Shown here in pieces: positions 1-12,479 of a stretch of DNA of 64,000 nt (position 1 is its first letter; each line of letters opens with the position of its first letter). The position numbers and the translations under genes are program-made. The DNA is from Toxonevra muliebris (taxonomy: Eukaryota; Arthropoda; Insecta; Diptera; Pallopteridae). The notes below the pieces were generated by a model. That model ran no database searches. It saw nothing but the letters and a program-made list of their open reading frames with translations, and had not been told where the DNA came from. The stretch lies in assembly GCA_963691655.1 (NCBI GenBank), contig OY829326.1, positions 147,206,998-147,270,997 of the forward strand, read 5' to 3'.

Positions 1-1770
1 GTTGGCCACACTGGTTGTTGGTGTCTTGTGCCAGTAGCTCAATTAGCTCTTTACCAACAGACACAAAAATTTTTGTTATTTTCATTTCGCAGCGCCCGAT
101 TAGGGATTGTTGTTTTTGTGTTTTATTTTCGATCGATCAGGGATTGTTGTTTATGCGTTTTATTTTGTTTGCTCAAATTTGTTTAATTTGTTATTGTTCC
201 ACCACCAAAATCATTTAATTTCTTTCATATCGCAGCGAGCCCTTTATAAATTTTTTTTGTGTGCTCTGTTCTCTGTTTTGTTTTTGCTTCCATTCTCAGT
301 ATGTCACCAGGTAATGATGTTGTGATCGTTGTTGTTGTGATTGTGATTGTTGTTGTTGTTGTTGTTGTTGCTTGGCTCCCAAAATATTTTTGGTGGACAC
401 CCCTGATCTAAAACATCTCTTAAGAACTATTTCTAACTTCCCATAGCGTTAATGAATAGGAAAATTTTAGAAGGTATATCAAAAATTTCGGTTGGAACAG
501 CCAAATAAGTACTTAGTCAAGTCAACAAACCAATCTGGAATTGTGAGACTATATTTTCAAGAAAATCTTCTGTAAACAGAGAATATGAGTTGAGACAATG
601 CTGACTTAAGTGTGGTCCTGATCACGATTCACCATTTCATAGAAGAGCTAGTAATGTTGGATATGAGGGCGATGTAGGAGGAAGAATTGCAGCGAAAAAA
701 AAAACTTCTTCAACTACAAACGGTTGGCTAGTTAATGATACTGGAGAAGCTAAAACCAAATAAACAGGTTGCGGCCCCAGAAATCTTAGACGGTGTTAAT
801 CACCAATAATAAGGTACCTAAGATACTCGAAGCTAGGCTCACTTTCGCAACTCACTTGGATATAATCTTACAAAACGCGTGCGAAGACCAACCCAACTAC
901 TTGAGCCTTGCAGCGTTGAAAGTTTGCTTTCGAACGATCGTCATAACTAGTCGCCCACTTCAGACTTACTGGCAATAGAAATAAAAGAAACTTTTCAATA
1001 TAGAGCTAGGGTGAAAAAAGAGCACTTCCTCGGGGGAAAAAGGGAGATGAACAAAAACATTACCTTAAAAAAGTTTCCACATAGATAAATATGGTCAGAC
1101 ATCAAGAAATGAGAAATGTGATTAAATTATATTGTAGACTATTACCTGGCTTACTAGATTAATGTACATAGATGCTTCCGATCGTAAATATATGAATATT
1201 GGAGTGCCTGGTGCACCCCAACCTGAAGATGATATTCGGTTCCCGGGAAAAAAAAATTATTTCCCTAGTGTTCATTTGTATGGTCAAAGAATGTTATAAC
1301 TTATAAATACGGTATATTCCATATATCCAAATTTTCTTTGTTTGTTACACAGTGTAATTAATAAAAAAAATATAGTACTTCTCTACTTCTTATATAGTTT
1401 AAAGTTTCGGTTTTTTTTTTAATATGTAGTTACACAGTAATTAATACGAAGCAGATCGAATAGTACAAGTAGAAGTGTAAAAGTATGTAGACGAAATATT
1501 AGATGAGAAGTAGAAAGTTTCTAGTGTTCAGTTTTTAATAGTATGTGTAATTGTTCCAGTATTTATAACGAACATTCCATTAATATTTGAATATAATATA
1601 TAAAATCATATGAGTTTGACTTTTTCTTACATTCTTACACTAAAAATATGATTTAAGTGCAGTTAGTGTAATCGAATTTAAAGCTTTGACTGTTTCAGTT
1701 TTGATAAAATTGTTTTAGTAGTTTTGATTTCGAATCGGGTTCTTTTCTATTTTATAAATGTTCAGCACAT
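1..1770. other. Intergenic, no gene recognised; TTG microsatellite
   Basis: A (TTG)n-like tract lies at about 320-371. A short imperfect duplication (AGGGATTGTTGTTT with the following bases) occurs near 100 and 139. The rest is AT-rich. The open frame at 793-978 has no recognisable motif and no splice context, so I treat it as chance. Confidence 0.5.
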
Positions 1771-3010
1771 CCTAAATAGATATTACAAATGCTAAATCTT
1801 CCTCCAGAGCCTTAGTGCCAGCAATAAATGTCAACTCTAAAGGTATCAATCTGGCATAAAAGAAAATGAGCTGCCGAACTATTTTACATAGTACGATTGA
1901 TGTAACGCTTTTCGACATCTCACTACTACTGAGTTTCCATCGGTCAGCTTCTGTTGAACAAATTTTGTACTTTAAAAATGTTTAAATCTTAAATTAAGTA
2001 AGACGAATCTGGTTAAGGTTTCAACATCTTAATTTCATAGGCGTCACAGGAGCTTTGAGACACATACATCGCCTAGATAATATACATAGATTTCTTTAGT
2101 TAAAATTGTGATTTTAAAAATGATTTTAAAAGTTTGACAATTTTTTTTTTTATAAAATCGTTTAAGCTTCCCCACAATTGAAGTATTTTTAATCTGAAAT
2201 AGAGGCTTAATGCTAATTCAGAAAATCTCGTAGCAACGCAATTAATTTGCGATTAAACGTTTTGTTCTATCAGTCAATCTATCCTGCGAGCCTAGGTAAG
2301 ATAAATTATAAAGTCTAAATTAATTTTAAAATGGAGCAACTTCCTGCAAAACCATCAACCATGGGACCATGATGGGTCCCAGTTTCCATTCTGGTATAAT
2401 AGGACATAAAGCAACCAACGAGTTTTCGAGGCAGGGTGCATGTCTTGAGACAGCGCTCTCTGACATCTCATCATCACTTAGTTTGCATGGCATGATCAAA
2501 TAGACAGTGTTAAAAATATTTTTACTGACAGAAGATTTTTGTTTAAACTTCCTTCAAGAGACTTAGGAGTTTTTAGAACATAGAGACCATAAATAACTTC
2601 TATACTGAAGGTTTCAAAATTGAATATAACATAAGTTCGAAAGTTTTTTTGTACTCATCACTACGTAATAGCAAAAAATCATTCAAACTTCCCGATTGCC
2701 GAAGTGTTTTTCAAACAGGAATAAGAGCTTGATGCTGATTTGGAAAATCTCATGGCAGCCCACACGAGCTGCGAATAAATATTTTATTCCATACGTCATG
2801 CTACTCCGAAAGTTTTGGTAAATCAAATTATAAAATCTAAATAGATGTTAAAAATCTTCATCTCGCTCCAAAGCCTTAGGCTCAACAATAAACATGATGG
2901 GTCCCAGGGTTGCATTCAGGTATAATAGGAAATGATGTGGCGAATAAATTTTCGAGCAGAGTGCATACTTTGAGGCAACGGCCTTCTGGCATTACTTAGC
3001 TTTCGATAAG
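1771..3010. repeat. Decayed tandem repeat, monomer about 520-545 bp
   Basis: Three head-to-tail copies start near 1771, 2314 and 2836 (the third is partial). Shared landmarks in order: a CTAAAT(A/T) start, a CTTCCTSC-like stretch, GATGGGTCCCAG (copies 2 and 3), GGTATAATAGGA, a TTTTCGAG stretch, a GACATCTCATCA-like stretch, then AARCTTCC and AATCTCRT. The copies differ by many substitutions and small gaps, so the array is old. No protein is encoded. Confidence 0.7.
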
Positions 3011-3738
3011 TGACGATTTTTTATGACTTTAAACGGCTGATGGTGGAACTAAAACTTATTCTGTATAGCTAAACTTTTCCGGCCCCAATACGTTATAATA
3101 GGCCTACAGTTTAACTGATTCATTGCACCAGAAAACCTAGTCTAGTAGAAGGAAAGTTCTGTTTGTTGGCTGACATTGCTACCTATTTTCAACTTTCTAT
3201 TCTTTCTATTCAAAACTGTATAGAGTAATTTTGTCGCAAGTATAATAGTCAAGTCGACACAAAATTCTCAAAAGATTGCCCTTGTCCTGTGTATTACAAA
3301 CTCCTAACTCAATTGTTTATCGTATATATTATTTATACTCACTGCACTTAAATTTCGTATTAAATTTTCTTTGTTAAATTACATATTTTAAATTTGTTAC
3401 TTTTGTTTTTTTCTAAGCTACTTTGCAAATGCATGCTAACTATAATTATTTTAATTTATCTATTTCTATTATTATATTGCCGCTAATTTGACGCCACTTC
3501 ACTTCACTTTCAATAAAGCATTGGCAGTTTTAACATTTTTTTATTTATTTATTTTTTTTTTTTGCAATTACAATTTGTTACTTATACTTCTTTTTTGTTT
3601 TCATTATTATTTCTTATATATTAAAAATTGTTTAAATATTTATTCATATGTACGTCAAATCTAAGAATATATGTATAATAACTATGCAGCAGAAGCTCAT
3701 TTCATGTCAAGAATTATAAACAAGATCATGTTAGTAAC
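3011..3738. other. Intergenic AT-rich stretch, nothing recognised
   Basis: T-rich runs (3535-3565) and low-complexity AT sequence; no open frame of note, no terminal repeats. Confidence 0.4.
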
Positions 3739-4059
3739 CAAGGCCGTATTTAGGGGGGAGGTTTTGGGGTTCTTAGGTCAGTAACTGTTATTGAGACAAT
3801 CTTAAAATGTAATTAATTCTATAACCCATTATTACTCAAAGCACTCGGATTCAGAAGGCCTATTTCAATGCTGTGACTGCATGAATTTCGGGAATATATG
3901 CCAATCTCATCCAGATTCCTCATCATGGCCCGAAAGGCCACTGATAATCATTTTAAAAAAAATGAGCCTCTGACTATTTTTAGTATTTTTGTGTTTAATT
4001 TATTGTATTTTCTTCGACTGAAAACGCCCCACGAAAAAAAAATCCTGGCTACGGCCCTG
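3739..4059 (-). mobile_element. Short non-autonomous hAT-like element (copy 1 of a family also at 16.5 kb)
   Basis: Ends are CAAGGCCGTATTTAGG on the left and, read inward from the right, CAGGGCCGTAGCCAGGA. The same ends occur on the 1.26 kb element at 16482-17739, and the interiors align in opposite orientation (TGAGCCTCTGACTATTTT, ATATGCCAATCTCATCC and neighbours). The flanks are TTAGTAAC and TTAGTCCA, a decayed 8 bp duplication at best (5 of 8). At 321 bp it looks like an internally deleted version. The short open frames here are not genes. Confidence 0.65.
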
Positions 4060-5534
4060 TTAGTCCAGAATTACTTTGCTGTTTTGCTTCATTTTGTTTT
4101 TTTTTTGAGAGAAGGCACCAATTTGGTTCTCTTTGTTCTTCTCCCCCTTTTTTTTTCTCCACAACGAATGATTTTAAATAAGTCAATATCTCATATTCTC
4201 GTAAAAGAAGATGCAAATTATTGGGGCATACAGTACTATAATTAAAGCAACAATACGCACCGAAACTGCTCAAAGTTCGTGGAACCAGAGAATCTTAAAG
4301 AACATCTGGCGTGGAAGAACTAACACATTTAGGTAATCAATTAAAACTCCCAGGAATTTTGTCCTCATTTGCATCGTGTCAAAACTTCAATATATTTCTC
4401 TTGTTTCACCGAATTCCATGAATTTTGGACGTCTTTTTTTAACACTATATAAAATAAAGTCAATAATTTTGTGATAAAGTGCAAATTTTGGTAGCAAAAA
4501 AATCCAATTATAAAAATAATTAAAGATCTACGCTTATTCGAGAGTTAAAATAATGAATCCTGGTTTCTATAAAGCTTTGATCTTTAGGAGAGTAAAAACG
4601 TCTTTATATCCATAAGAGAAATATTAAATGCTTGTGCGTAGTTCATTGAAAGCATAATATATAAATAATTTATGCTCTCCTTACATCATTGCGAACATCA
4701 ATTCTTCAAAAACAAGCTGTAAAGCATATTTCAACAGGACAATTATGTGCTGGGAGGAAAAATCTCATGCTAAGCTATCTATCGACCAATCACAATCGTT
4801 GATTTCTATTGAGTGAGAGAGAGTAGAATGCTTTCCAAATGTGCCATAAAAAGATCCACTCAGTTGAAATGAAAACCACAGTTTTACTGAATATGAAAGT
4901 TTGTATTCGCAATCAAACTCATTTGATTTAATTTTGTGCGATCGCACATCAAGTTATCTCCTTATTTGGAAATTTTACGCTCACAAAAAGCTTCTATATA
5001 CATATTTATTATATATTCTTTGATACCATACATATGTAGTATGTATATCTGTAAGTATATAATATTCTTGTAATTTTTCTAATACTACAAATGTATGATT
5101 CTAAATATATGCTTAAAAATTTAAATGCATTTTGCATCATACTATTGATAAACTTAAAAACAAACAAAAAAATTCCAGGTACTCCCACGTACCTACACAC
5201 AAGTTTCATCATCAAAATTTCTATACTATACAAATACATATAAAAAAATAATATTTAAAACTACAATTTTCTAAGAAAAAAGCATCATTTTCAGTTTAAC
5301 TCTACATCCAAAAAGCCAAACACAAAAAAAAAAATTTGTTTTGCCTTTATAAGTAAGTAGTCAAAAACTTTTACCCCACAATTCCGACTGGCTTATTAAT
5401 ATGTATCTCTATTAATATTAATTATGGTGTGTCGTCGTAGTCGTAGTTGTCATCGTCATGATCGTCGTCTTGTTGCTTGTCTGTTGTGTCTGCATTTGTG
5501 AAGACGGTGTCTGCATAATGCAGACGGCCGCATC
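4060..5534. other. Intergenic region downstream of RSG7
   Basis: AT-rich with no gene. It contains a ~90 bp stretch near 4745-4835 that resembles one near 15290-15420 (a CGACCAATCACA core). The minus-strand RSG7 3' UTR is expected to extend into its right end. Confidence 0.4.
5005..5010 (-). promoter_or_regulatory. Possible poly(A) signal of RSG7
   Basis: AATAAA on the minus strand, about 525 bp beyond the RSG7 stop codon, is the first perfect hexamer I found downstream. In DNA this AT-rich such hexamers are common by chance, so it is only a candidate for the 3' end. Confidence 0.3.
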
Positions 5535-8500
5535 TCAACGTTTCACACCAAATAGATTTGGAATCGATTTGATCTTCTTGCGTGAACAATTCAAATAGTC
5601 TTTATACATATCGGAACGTAAGTAACGTGAATAGGAATCAGATTTCATTAAGTGATAGACATGCGATGCGGCAACATCGAAACACCAACGATTCAAGCTG
5701 TTCGTTGAGTTAACCGCTTCACGTGCCAATTCTACCGATTTCGAATCAACATTGACCGGGCATGGCGCATCGGGTGCTAAAAACTCATGCCAAATTCTTT
5801 GAATAGCTTCTTTAATTTCAGATTGTGGGAGCGTTTTCATTTGTTGCACAGATTCCCAGAATCTAAAGGGAAATATAGCGATTATAATTTATAAAACGAA
5901 ATTTAGAATAATGCATACTTGAGATTTTCGCCACTGTATTCTTTTTCTAGAAATTTTGTAAACTGTTCTCGCCCTACCGGATCATTAAGCAGTTCACGTA
6001 AACTGAATCCCCAACGTTTGACGCGTCGCGAAGGAACTTCTTTGCTGTAATCATAAATAAAAATTAATAGGAAATAACTCGTAATTTAAGATCATTTTTA
6101 CTAAAACTTACGTATTTTTTTCAGCATCCCACATTTCAGTACTATCCGTTTGCCAGGGATTTGGCAACTCTGGCGTTGTTATAAAGTAATCAAATTCATT
6201 ATATTGCTCGTAGTATGCAACTAAACTGTAATTATTTAAAATACAGCAATTAGTAAATACATATGTGTGTAAAAATATAAAATTTTTTAACTTACGCTTC
6301 GGCGGCTTTCGAAACTTTGATTGTGCGACGCTCGAGCTTCTGTTTACGCAACGCTATTATTCGCGTTAGCTGTTCTGCCGGATTCTTAGCTACCGATGCG
6401 CCCGCCGATCCGGTACCATGACTGGAACCACCACGTCGATATGCTTTCTTTATATCAATTTCAGTGGTGTTCACACAACCGGGCATCGGACGATGCACAT
6501 CCCAGAATGCGCGTTCTTGAGAGTCTAAAACTTTACGCTCAAGTTTATCACGTTTTTTAGCCACTTTACTTTGTGACTCAGCCTTAAATATAAATATATA
6601 TGTATATTAAGTGGTTCAAAATGCAATTATGATGATTCACTTACCTGCATAAATATAAATTCCCATTTTCTTGAGAACATTTTCTGCAACTTTGCCAAAT
6701 TTTCAGCCTCATAATCTGCCAATTCTAAACGTGTCTTATTTTGCATTGTACGTTTACATAAATAAACAGCGTAGTCAGTATTCTCAGGTTCCCAACAGTT
6801 CGATGGCCAAAAGTAGGGTGTTTGAAATCTGTAGTATTTACAGTTATTTTACATGTAACTAAGTTTAAATAAAATTGTTTGTTTTTAACTATAATTTGCT
6901 CAAAAACCATCCAATGTTTGGTGTGAGTTGGCTACTCGATTTCAAGTTCAGTTCAGTTGTAGTTGGTTTAACTTTGCGAAACTGACAGTTCAGATCAATA
7001 GTATTTGACTTCGGAACGACATTGACCGAGCATGACGCTACAGACACCAATTTTTACTAAATTGACCAATTCAGTTAAGATTTCTCTAAAATTTTGACAA
7101 GATGAGGAACCAAAGTTAATTGCACAGACGTGAGAGGTTCTAAATGAAGATTGAATTAGCAAAAATCAGAATTTTTCCACTTAGATTTCTCAAAATCAGT
7201 ATTCGGATTCAGTGAATAACTTTATATAGGAAGAGACTTCTTGTTCTTAATCATCTTTTGAAAATCTTAGTTTACCAGGCCTGGGATAAAAATCATAGCA
7301 TTCTATCTCGATTATAATTGTGGGAAGTGTAATAGTATTTAAAAAAAAAGAAGAAGTTTTATGAAGTAGTCATTAAAATGAGATAAGATGTTTACCTGAT
7401 GTCTAGCAGAACCACATTCAGAATCAAAGCTAACCAGAAATTGAATCCTAATTGCAGCCGAAACTGCATATGTGTTTCTACGATTCCAATATCTAAGGCT
7501 GTTTGAATTCTAGTTGTAGATTGCTTTGCGAATTTGATTTTTTCTGGATCCTTCACATCTGGCCATCGTTTCTTTACTATCACTATGGAAGGCGCTTTTT
7601 TGAAAATCTTGCAATTATGATTTCAAAAGTATCCAGACACAGACACAACAGACCTAAAGCTGGTTGGACCGAATTTATTTTATATCTGACAGGTATTTTT
7701 CCATTAACATGAGGAACAAACTGGATGTCTATCGAAATCAAATCTAAATCACACCTGAATTGAAATCGAATTGGAACCTAACCGCATCTTTATATATTGC
7801 CTTGCGACCCAAGAAGCTCAAAGAGATTCGGAACATTAGTTTCAGACTGCTCTAGGAATATAATTTTAAACGCTAGTTTTTCTGGAACGTTCCACACTTC
7901 GTTGTCATTCCCTCGTAGCCATCGTGGAAAACATTTAATAAGGAGTTTACCAACATTTCAGGAACTTCGTTTTTAAACTCTAGTTTCACTCATGTTTATT
8001 TTCGTTAATCGTAAAATTTTCTCCTTAAGTTTAGTTTTGAATAAACAAACATTCAAGCATATGATCACTTATATAATCCACTCCCTGTCTAGGAGTCAAT
8101 AAGCGCTGAGGACTATCAAAACACTCCTTCACCAGTTTCAAGGGAAAACTCTCCAAAAGAAGCGACTTGAAGGTTAGCCGCCTCGTGAAGATATTAATCG
8201 CGGAGACCCTTAGGTCACATAGTATTTAATATTTATTCAATCAAACTATCAGAGTGTGTATTTAAAGATATGTATTTTAAATCTTCGACAACATTAGAAG
8301 CTATAATATTCAAGATCCAATGACGCCAGAGTCTGAACCATTTTAAGAGCTACGGGACCAACTTTAGTGGCCAGTGCCGCCCCGTAGGAAATTTGACGAA
8401 AGATAAGCAAGTTTTTGTAGCTTGTTTAGTTTAGTAATAGTCGGACTTTAAGCTACCCCACAAAAGCTGCATAGGCTTAACTGGTAGTAGCAGTAACTTT

Positions 8501-10669
8501 TAAAAGAGTTTCGATAACTGAAAAAAACTTTAAATAAATATTAAATAAGTCACTGAAGCCTAGTGGTTAGTGTGCTGGACTACTATGTACCCGGGCACCC
8601 GGGTTCAATGCTTGACACAGTTAAAATATCAAAATATTCGCTACCACTTTTGGACTGGCAATCGCAAACCTTCAAGAATAAAAATTTCCTAAGGAAAGCT
8701 TTTCACTTTGCCGTTCAGATTCGCCATAAAACTCTAGGTTTTATTTATTCTTGTAAAAATTTAACTCACTCAACTGAATGGATGCGAAAAGCTAGATCTA
8801 GGCCCAGCATGAGCTATTGTGCCATAAGAGAAGGAGAAGAACCCAAAAACTGAATTCAACTTGCAGTGAAAAATCTTTATAATAAATTTTGTTTACTAGA
8901 AACCGATTTGGAACTTGAATAAGTGGTGAATCTTCGGGTATAAAGCTTTCCTTGTTATAAGCCTGCCCCCAAAACGCACATTTTAAAATAACGAATATGA
9001 AAACTTTAAGAGCGCCATCTGTAGTTTAAAAGTATAATCACATGAATCTAAGCCAAATCAAAATAAGCCGCAGTGCGTTAAATTAACTGAAGCCTAAAAG
9101 TATGCACCATAATATGTTTCACAAAGTATGTATTTGCACTCCATTGTTGGTTACATTTGAAATTCCAAATGTACTACTGTTTAAAAAAACAAAATTTTTT
9201 TTTTTAAATTAGGTACTAGATTGAAAAATAAAATAAAAGCTAAGTTTAGTGATAAATGGGTTATAGGAGCGTGTCGCTGAGAGCCGCTTTAACCTATCCT
9301 ACACGTTGTGATCATTTTAAAGTACCTCTAGAGCGTATAATGGATGGCCTTGGCGTTTTCGTGTGCGCCTTATTATTTAAACCTTCACTGCTTGCACTTA
9401 CCTATAAAATGTGCCATCATTCTTCACCGTTAATGCATGATCATCAATGGGAAATATATAACCGTGCGCTGCCAGCAGATGTGCAAAATGCAAAGCTTCC
9501 GTAACATCATCAACATCAAAGTTCTTGACAATCCAAGCGGTCAAATCGGCGCCCGTAAACACAGAGGGCACTTTGCTCATGAATGCTTTGACAGTTCGTA
9601 CAACTACACCAGTTGATTCGGCCTGCATTTTTTCAATTATTGCTTCCATCTATATAAACAAAAAAAGATAAACACACACAAACAAACAAGCAAACAAAGA
9701 AAAGGGATGACGGCGACATCATAGGAGAAGAAAAAGAAGAATAAAAGGAAATAAAAGGAGAAAAAAATATAAAGGAAATAGTGTGAAATAAAGCAATAAC
9801 AACAAACAAAGCAAGTAGACGACCACGCGACGAGATAATGAAACTGTTGATTTCATTTATCGCAACGCTCAATCTGTATCTTTTCTTTTTTTTTCTTCAA
9901 ATTTTATTACCTTTTTGTATACTAAAATGTTGGGAGCATCCTCGTTTTTCTTTTGATGTGCTGCCATAATTGCTGTTGGCGGTGTGGGTGTCGATGTTGA
10001 TGGTAAATGTGGTGGCGGTGCAGCAACAACTGCTGTAGCCAGTGTTGATTTAGCTGCAGGCAATAGCGCTTGTGAGCCGCCACCAATGGCAGTAGTGGAA
10101 GCAGTGGCATTGACGGAGCTTTTACTATTACCTGTTAGAGTGCTGCTAGAACCCGCGCCGCCGCCACCACTGACAGCTGCTGCTGCTGTGGCGATTGCCG
10201 TACCTCCGCCACCTCCTCCGCCTATGCTATTCGAACTATTTGTGCTAGACGTGCAGGCGCTGATGACGCTACCGCTGCCACCACTGCTGTTGGTGCTGAT
10301 GGTGGTTGTACTCTTCTGCATAACATTATTGGCATTTGTTGTGGGTGTTGTTGCTGTTACTATCACTTGCACCAACGTGTTGCCACCGGTTGCAGCTGTA
10401 CTCCCAATTGAAGTTGCTGTTGTTGTTGTAGTTGCATTTTCGATGATTGCTGCCCCATTGCTACTGGCAGATTTCTCACAATCACTGGTCACGGTGACTA
10501 CATTTGATGATGATGATGTTATTGGTGATGCTGAAAATGTTGTGGTTAAAGTGTGTTGTTGGCATTGTTGGTGCTGTTGTTGTTGTTGTTGTGCTGACGA
10601 TGATTTATTAGCCACCATTACAACGGAGGAGGTTTGCGTTTTGTCCACTTCTGAAGTCATCGTTACCAT
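5535..10669 (-). CDS. RSG7: R7-family regulator of G-protein signalling (RSG7/RGS7 orthologue), 7 coding exons
   Basis: Exons read from the sequence: 10669-9911, 9649-9402, 6828-6645, 6582-6296, 6225-6112, 6044-5919 and 5862-5535. All have GT-AG borders, and the summed length of 2046 nt is an exact 681 codons plus stop. Residues 1-240 are a Ser/Thr/Ala/Gly/Gln low-complexity extension. Residues 241-336 hold the ILVYKK lead and the DEP domain ([11 protein letters not shown]). Residues 337-430 are the DHEX linker ([20 protein letters not shown]). About 465-515 is the GGL domain, and about 540-668 the RGS box ([25 protein letters not shown]). Family knowledge: R7 RGS proteins accelerate GTP hydrolysis on Go/Gi alpha subunits, need G-beta-5 bound to the GGL domain, and act at membranes through DEP/DHEX partners, mainly in neurons. 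The ATG at 10669 sits in a good fly context (GAGAAAATGG), with no closer in-frame upstream start noted. An alternative promoter could start the protein at the DEP exon, whose first codon is an ATG directly after its acceptor. Confidence 0.95.
6829..9401 (-). other. Large intron of RSG7 (2573 bp) between DEP and DHEX exons
   Basis: The donor is AG|GTAAGT at 9401-9396 and the acceptor is CTACAG ending at 6829. All other introns downstream of it are 56-77 bp, so this is the only intron in the 3' half with room for insertions. It carries a tRNA-derived SINE at about 8547-8840. The remaining intron sequence is AT-rich, and I see no coding signal in it. Confidence 0.85.
8547..8840 (+). repeat. tRNA-derived SINE, full-length copy 1
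   Basis: The head has a box A (AAGCCTAGTGG) and a box B-like CCCGGGTTCAATGC, as in a tRNA. A body follows with landmarks TTTTGGACTGGCAATCGCAA, GAAAGCTTTTCACTTTG, GATGCGAAAAGCTAGA and TGTGCCATAAGAG. The same head and body occur in the minus-strand copy at about 35575-35881, and the head alone near 38500. It lies in sense opposite to RSG7 within its large intron. The 97-residue open frame covering it is accidental. Confidence 0.75.
9911..10669 (-). other. RSG7: First coding exon of RSG7: low-complexity N-terminal extension
   Basis: This exon encodes 253 residues, nearly all Ser, Thr, Ala, Gly, Asn and a QQQQQQ tract. It ends in [12 protein letters not shown] just before the donor AAG|GTAATA, and that lead is typical of the residues before the DEP domain in R7 RGS proteins. 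The frame joins in phase 0 to the DEP exon at 9649. The repetitive codons also leave a long open frame on the opposite strand, which is a compositional shadow. Length of the extension is expected to vary between species because it is built from slippage-prone triplets. Confidence 0.85.
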
Positions 10670-11900
10670 TTTCTCATTGATTGGTTGCTTGTGTTTAAAA
10701 ATAGATAACTCAATTTTGTTGTTGGTTGTTGGTGGATGGTTTTAAAGTTTGTTGTTATTGTTTTTGCAGTCCTTTGCAGTAGTTGTTGCTGTTTTTTTTT
10801 TGTATGCGTTGCGTGCGTCGTTTGAGGTGTGTGTTTGTGTGAGCGTGATTGATTTCAAAACCGTTTCCAATTAGTTAGTAGGTAGAAAAAAAGGTCAAGC
10901 CAACTCCTGTGCTGCGATGTCAGTGTCTACACAACATATTTGAGTCACTATGCTAACGTTTTTTCTTGCTTTTACTGTTTCAGCTCCTGCCGTCCGTTTT
11001 TCTTCCTCTTCTCTTTCGTTTTAGCCAACAACACACACCTTTAGTAATTATTTTTTAAGCAATTGCCGTTTTTTTTCTTGTACAAAATAAAACTCTGTTG
11101 TTAACTCTTAAATTTATTCACATTTCTTTTTTAATTCCACATACACTGTTTTTAATAACTTTATGCGTTTTTTTTCTTGCAGAAGCCTAGAAAAAACTCC
11201 TTTTCTTCACAAAAATTTTCAAGCTACTTGAGCAGAGTACGACATTTTTCCTCCACTCGAATCCGATTTTAACTGTTCATGAAGTTCGTTTAATTTCGTA
11301 CTTTATCGTCGTCGTCGTCGCCATCATCGACTTCGTCGTCTCTATATTTTTGCTGGGCACAATAGTTTTCTTCGTTCTGCATACAATTTATGTGTGTGTG
11401 TGGGTGTGTGTGTGTTATTTTTATGGAGAAAGTCCTTTCAAGTGCCTGTGTTTCTTTTATTGCTGCTTATCACGTTTTAAACTTGAACATATCCTTACAT
11501 TTGCTGTGAATCGATTTTTTGCTTTACTTTGCTCTTTCTGATTCTTCTTCTTCTTGTGCTCACAGGCAATTTAATCATATGTATGAACACATACATGCAT
11601 AGAACGTGAAGGCAAACGCTTTTCATTTCATTGAGAGCGCACGCGCCTACACTAATGGGCCTAGGACAAAAATAGTATAATTGAGAGTTGTTGTAATGTG
11701 TCGGTGTGCACTGTGTGAGCGTATGTTTGTGTGCGTATTTTGACAGTGAAAGAGAGTGCTCGTTGAATTATTTTGTATTTATTTACAAATGTGTGGGTGG
11801 ATTGATATATAAATACGTAAATGAGAAAGATACAGTTGAAGAAAACGAGAGAGAGAAAGAGAGAACACGTTGTACTATCGGCTAGTGACCACAGTTTTGT
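10670..11900 (-). promoter_or_regulatory. 5' flank of RSG7: leader and probable upstream regulatory region
   Basis: Directly upstream of the RSG7 ATG lie purine and TTG-rich sequences on the leader strand, then triplet runs (CGT/CGA-type at about 11310-11340), TG/CA microsatellites (11390-11416) and AG-rich stretches (11850-11870). This is the usual look of a fly 5' UTR and promoter-proximal region. I could not place a transcription start or a core promoter motif. Confidence 0.35.
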
Positions 11901-12479
11901 AGTTAAAAGTTCAAAATTTCATAAGTAGTTGTGGGATTTCAACCGAACTTGGCATACTCGGTTAGGATAACCTATGAATTATTTTTTTGTGAAAAACTTT
12001 ATATTGGATAATAAATATGCCCTTCACATATACTGTAACTTGTCGCCTCGTCATCTTCTATTAACATTTTCTCTCACTTAACAATCCTAACTTATTGAGG
12101 TGATATCAGAGCATGTTCAGATATATCGCACAATAGAAATCTGAAGATCGCTTTGATCCTAGACCGATATTAAGTAAGGGGAACGACAATAGATGAGTAA
12201 CAATTTTAAATTTCTATAATTTAAAACATCTTTACAACGCCACTCATGAAGCTTAAAAATTAATCAAAACGTTGGGCAAAAAAATGAAATAAAATTTATC
12301 ATTTTATTTGCATCAAGAATATTTGACCACAAAGCCTAAAAAAGCTATAAACGACAAGCTCTTTAGTTTGTCTAAGATAAGTTTCTAATATTTGTTTCGT
12401 AGTTTCATTGCCTATTTTTCAGAGATCGATTGTGAAGAGGTCCAGCCAAGTTCACAAAAAGGATATGAGCCAATATGTA

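Noticed and set aside
8563..8853. Plus-strand open frame of 96 codons
   Set aside because: Lies wholly in a tRNA-derived SINE.
9984..10745. Plus-strand open frame of 253 codons
   Set aside because: It is antisense to the RSG7 low-complexity exon; triplet repeats keep the opposite strand open. It reads as Val/Leu/Ala/Cys runs with no domain.
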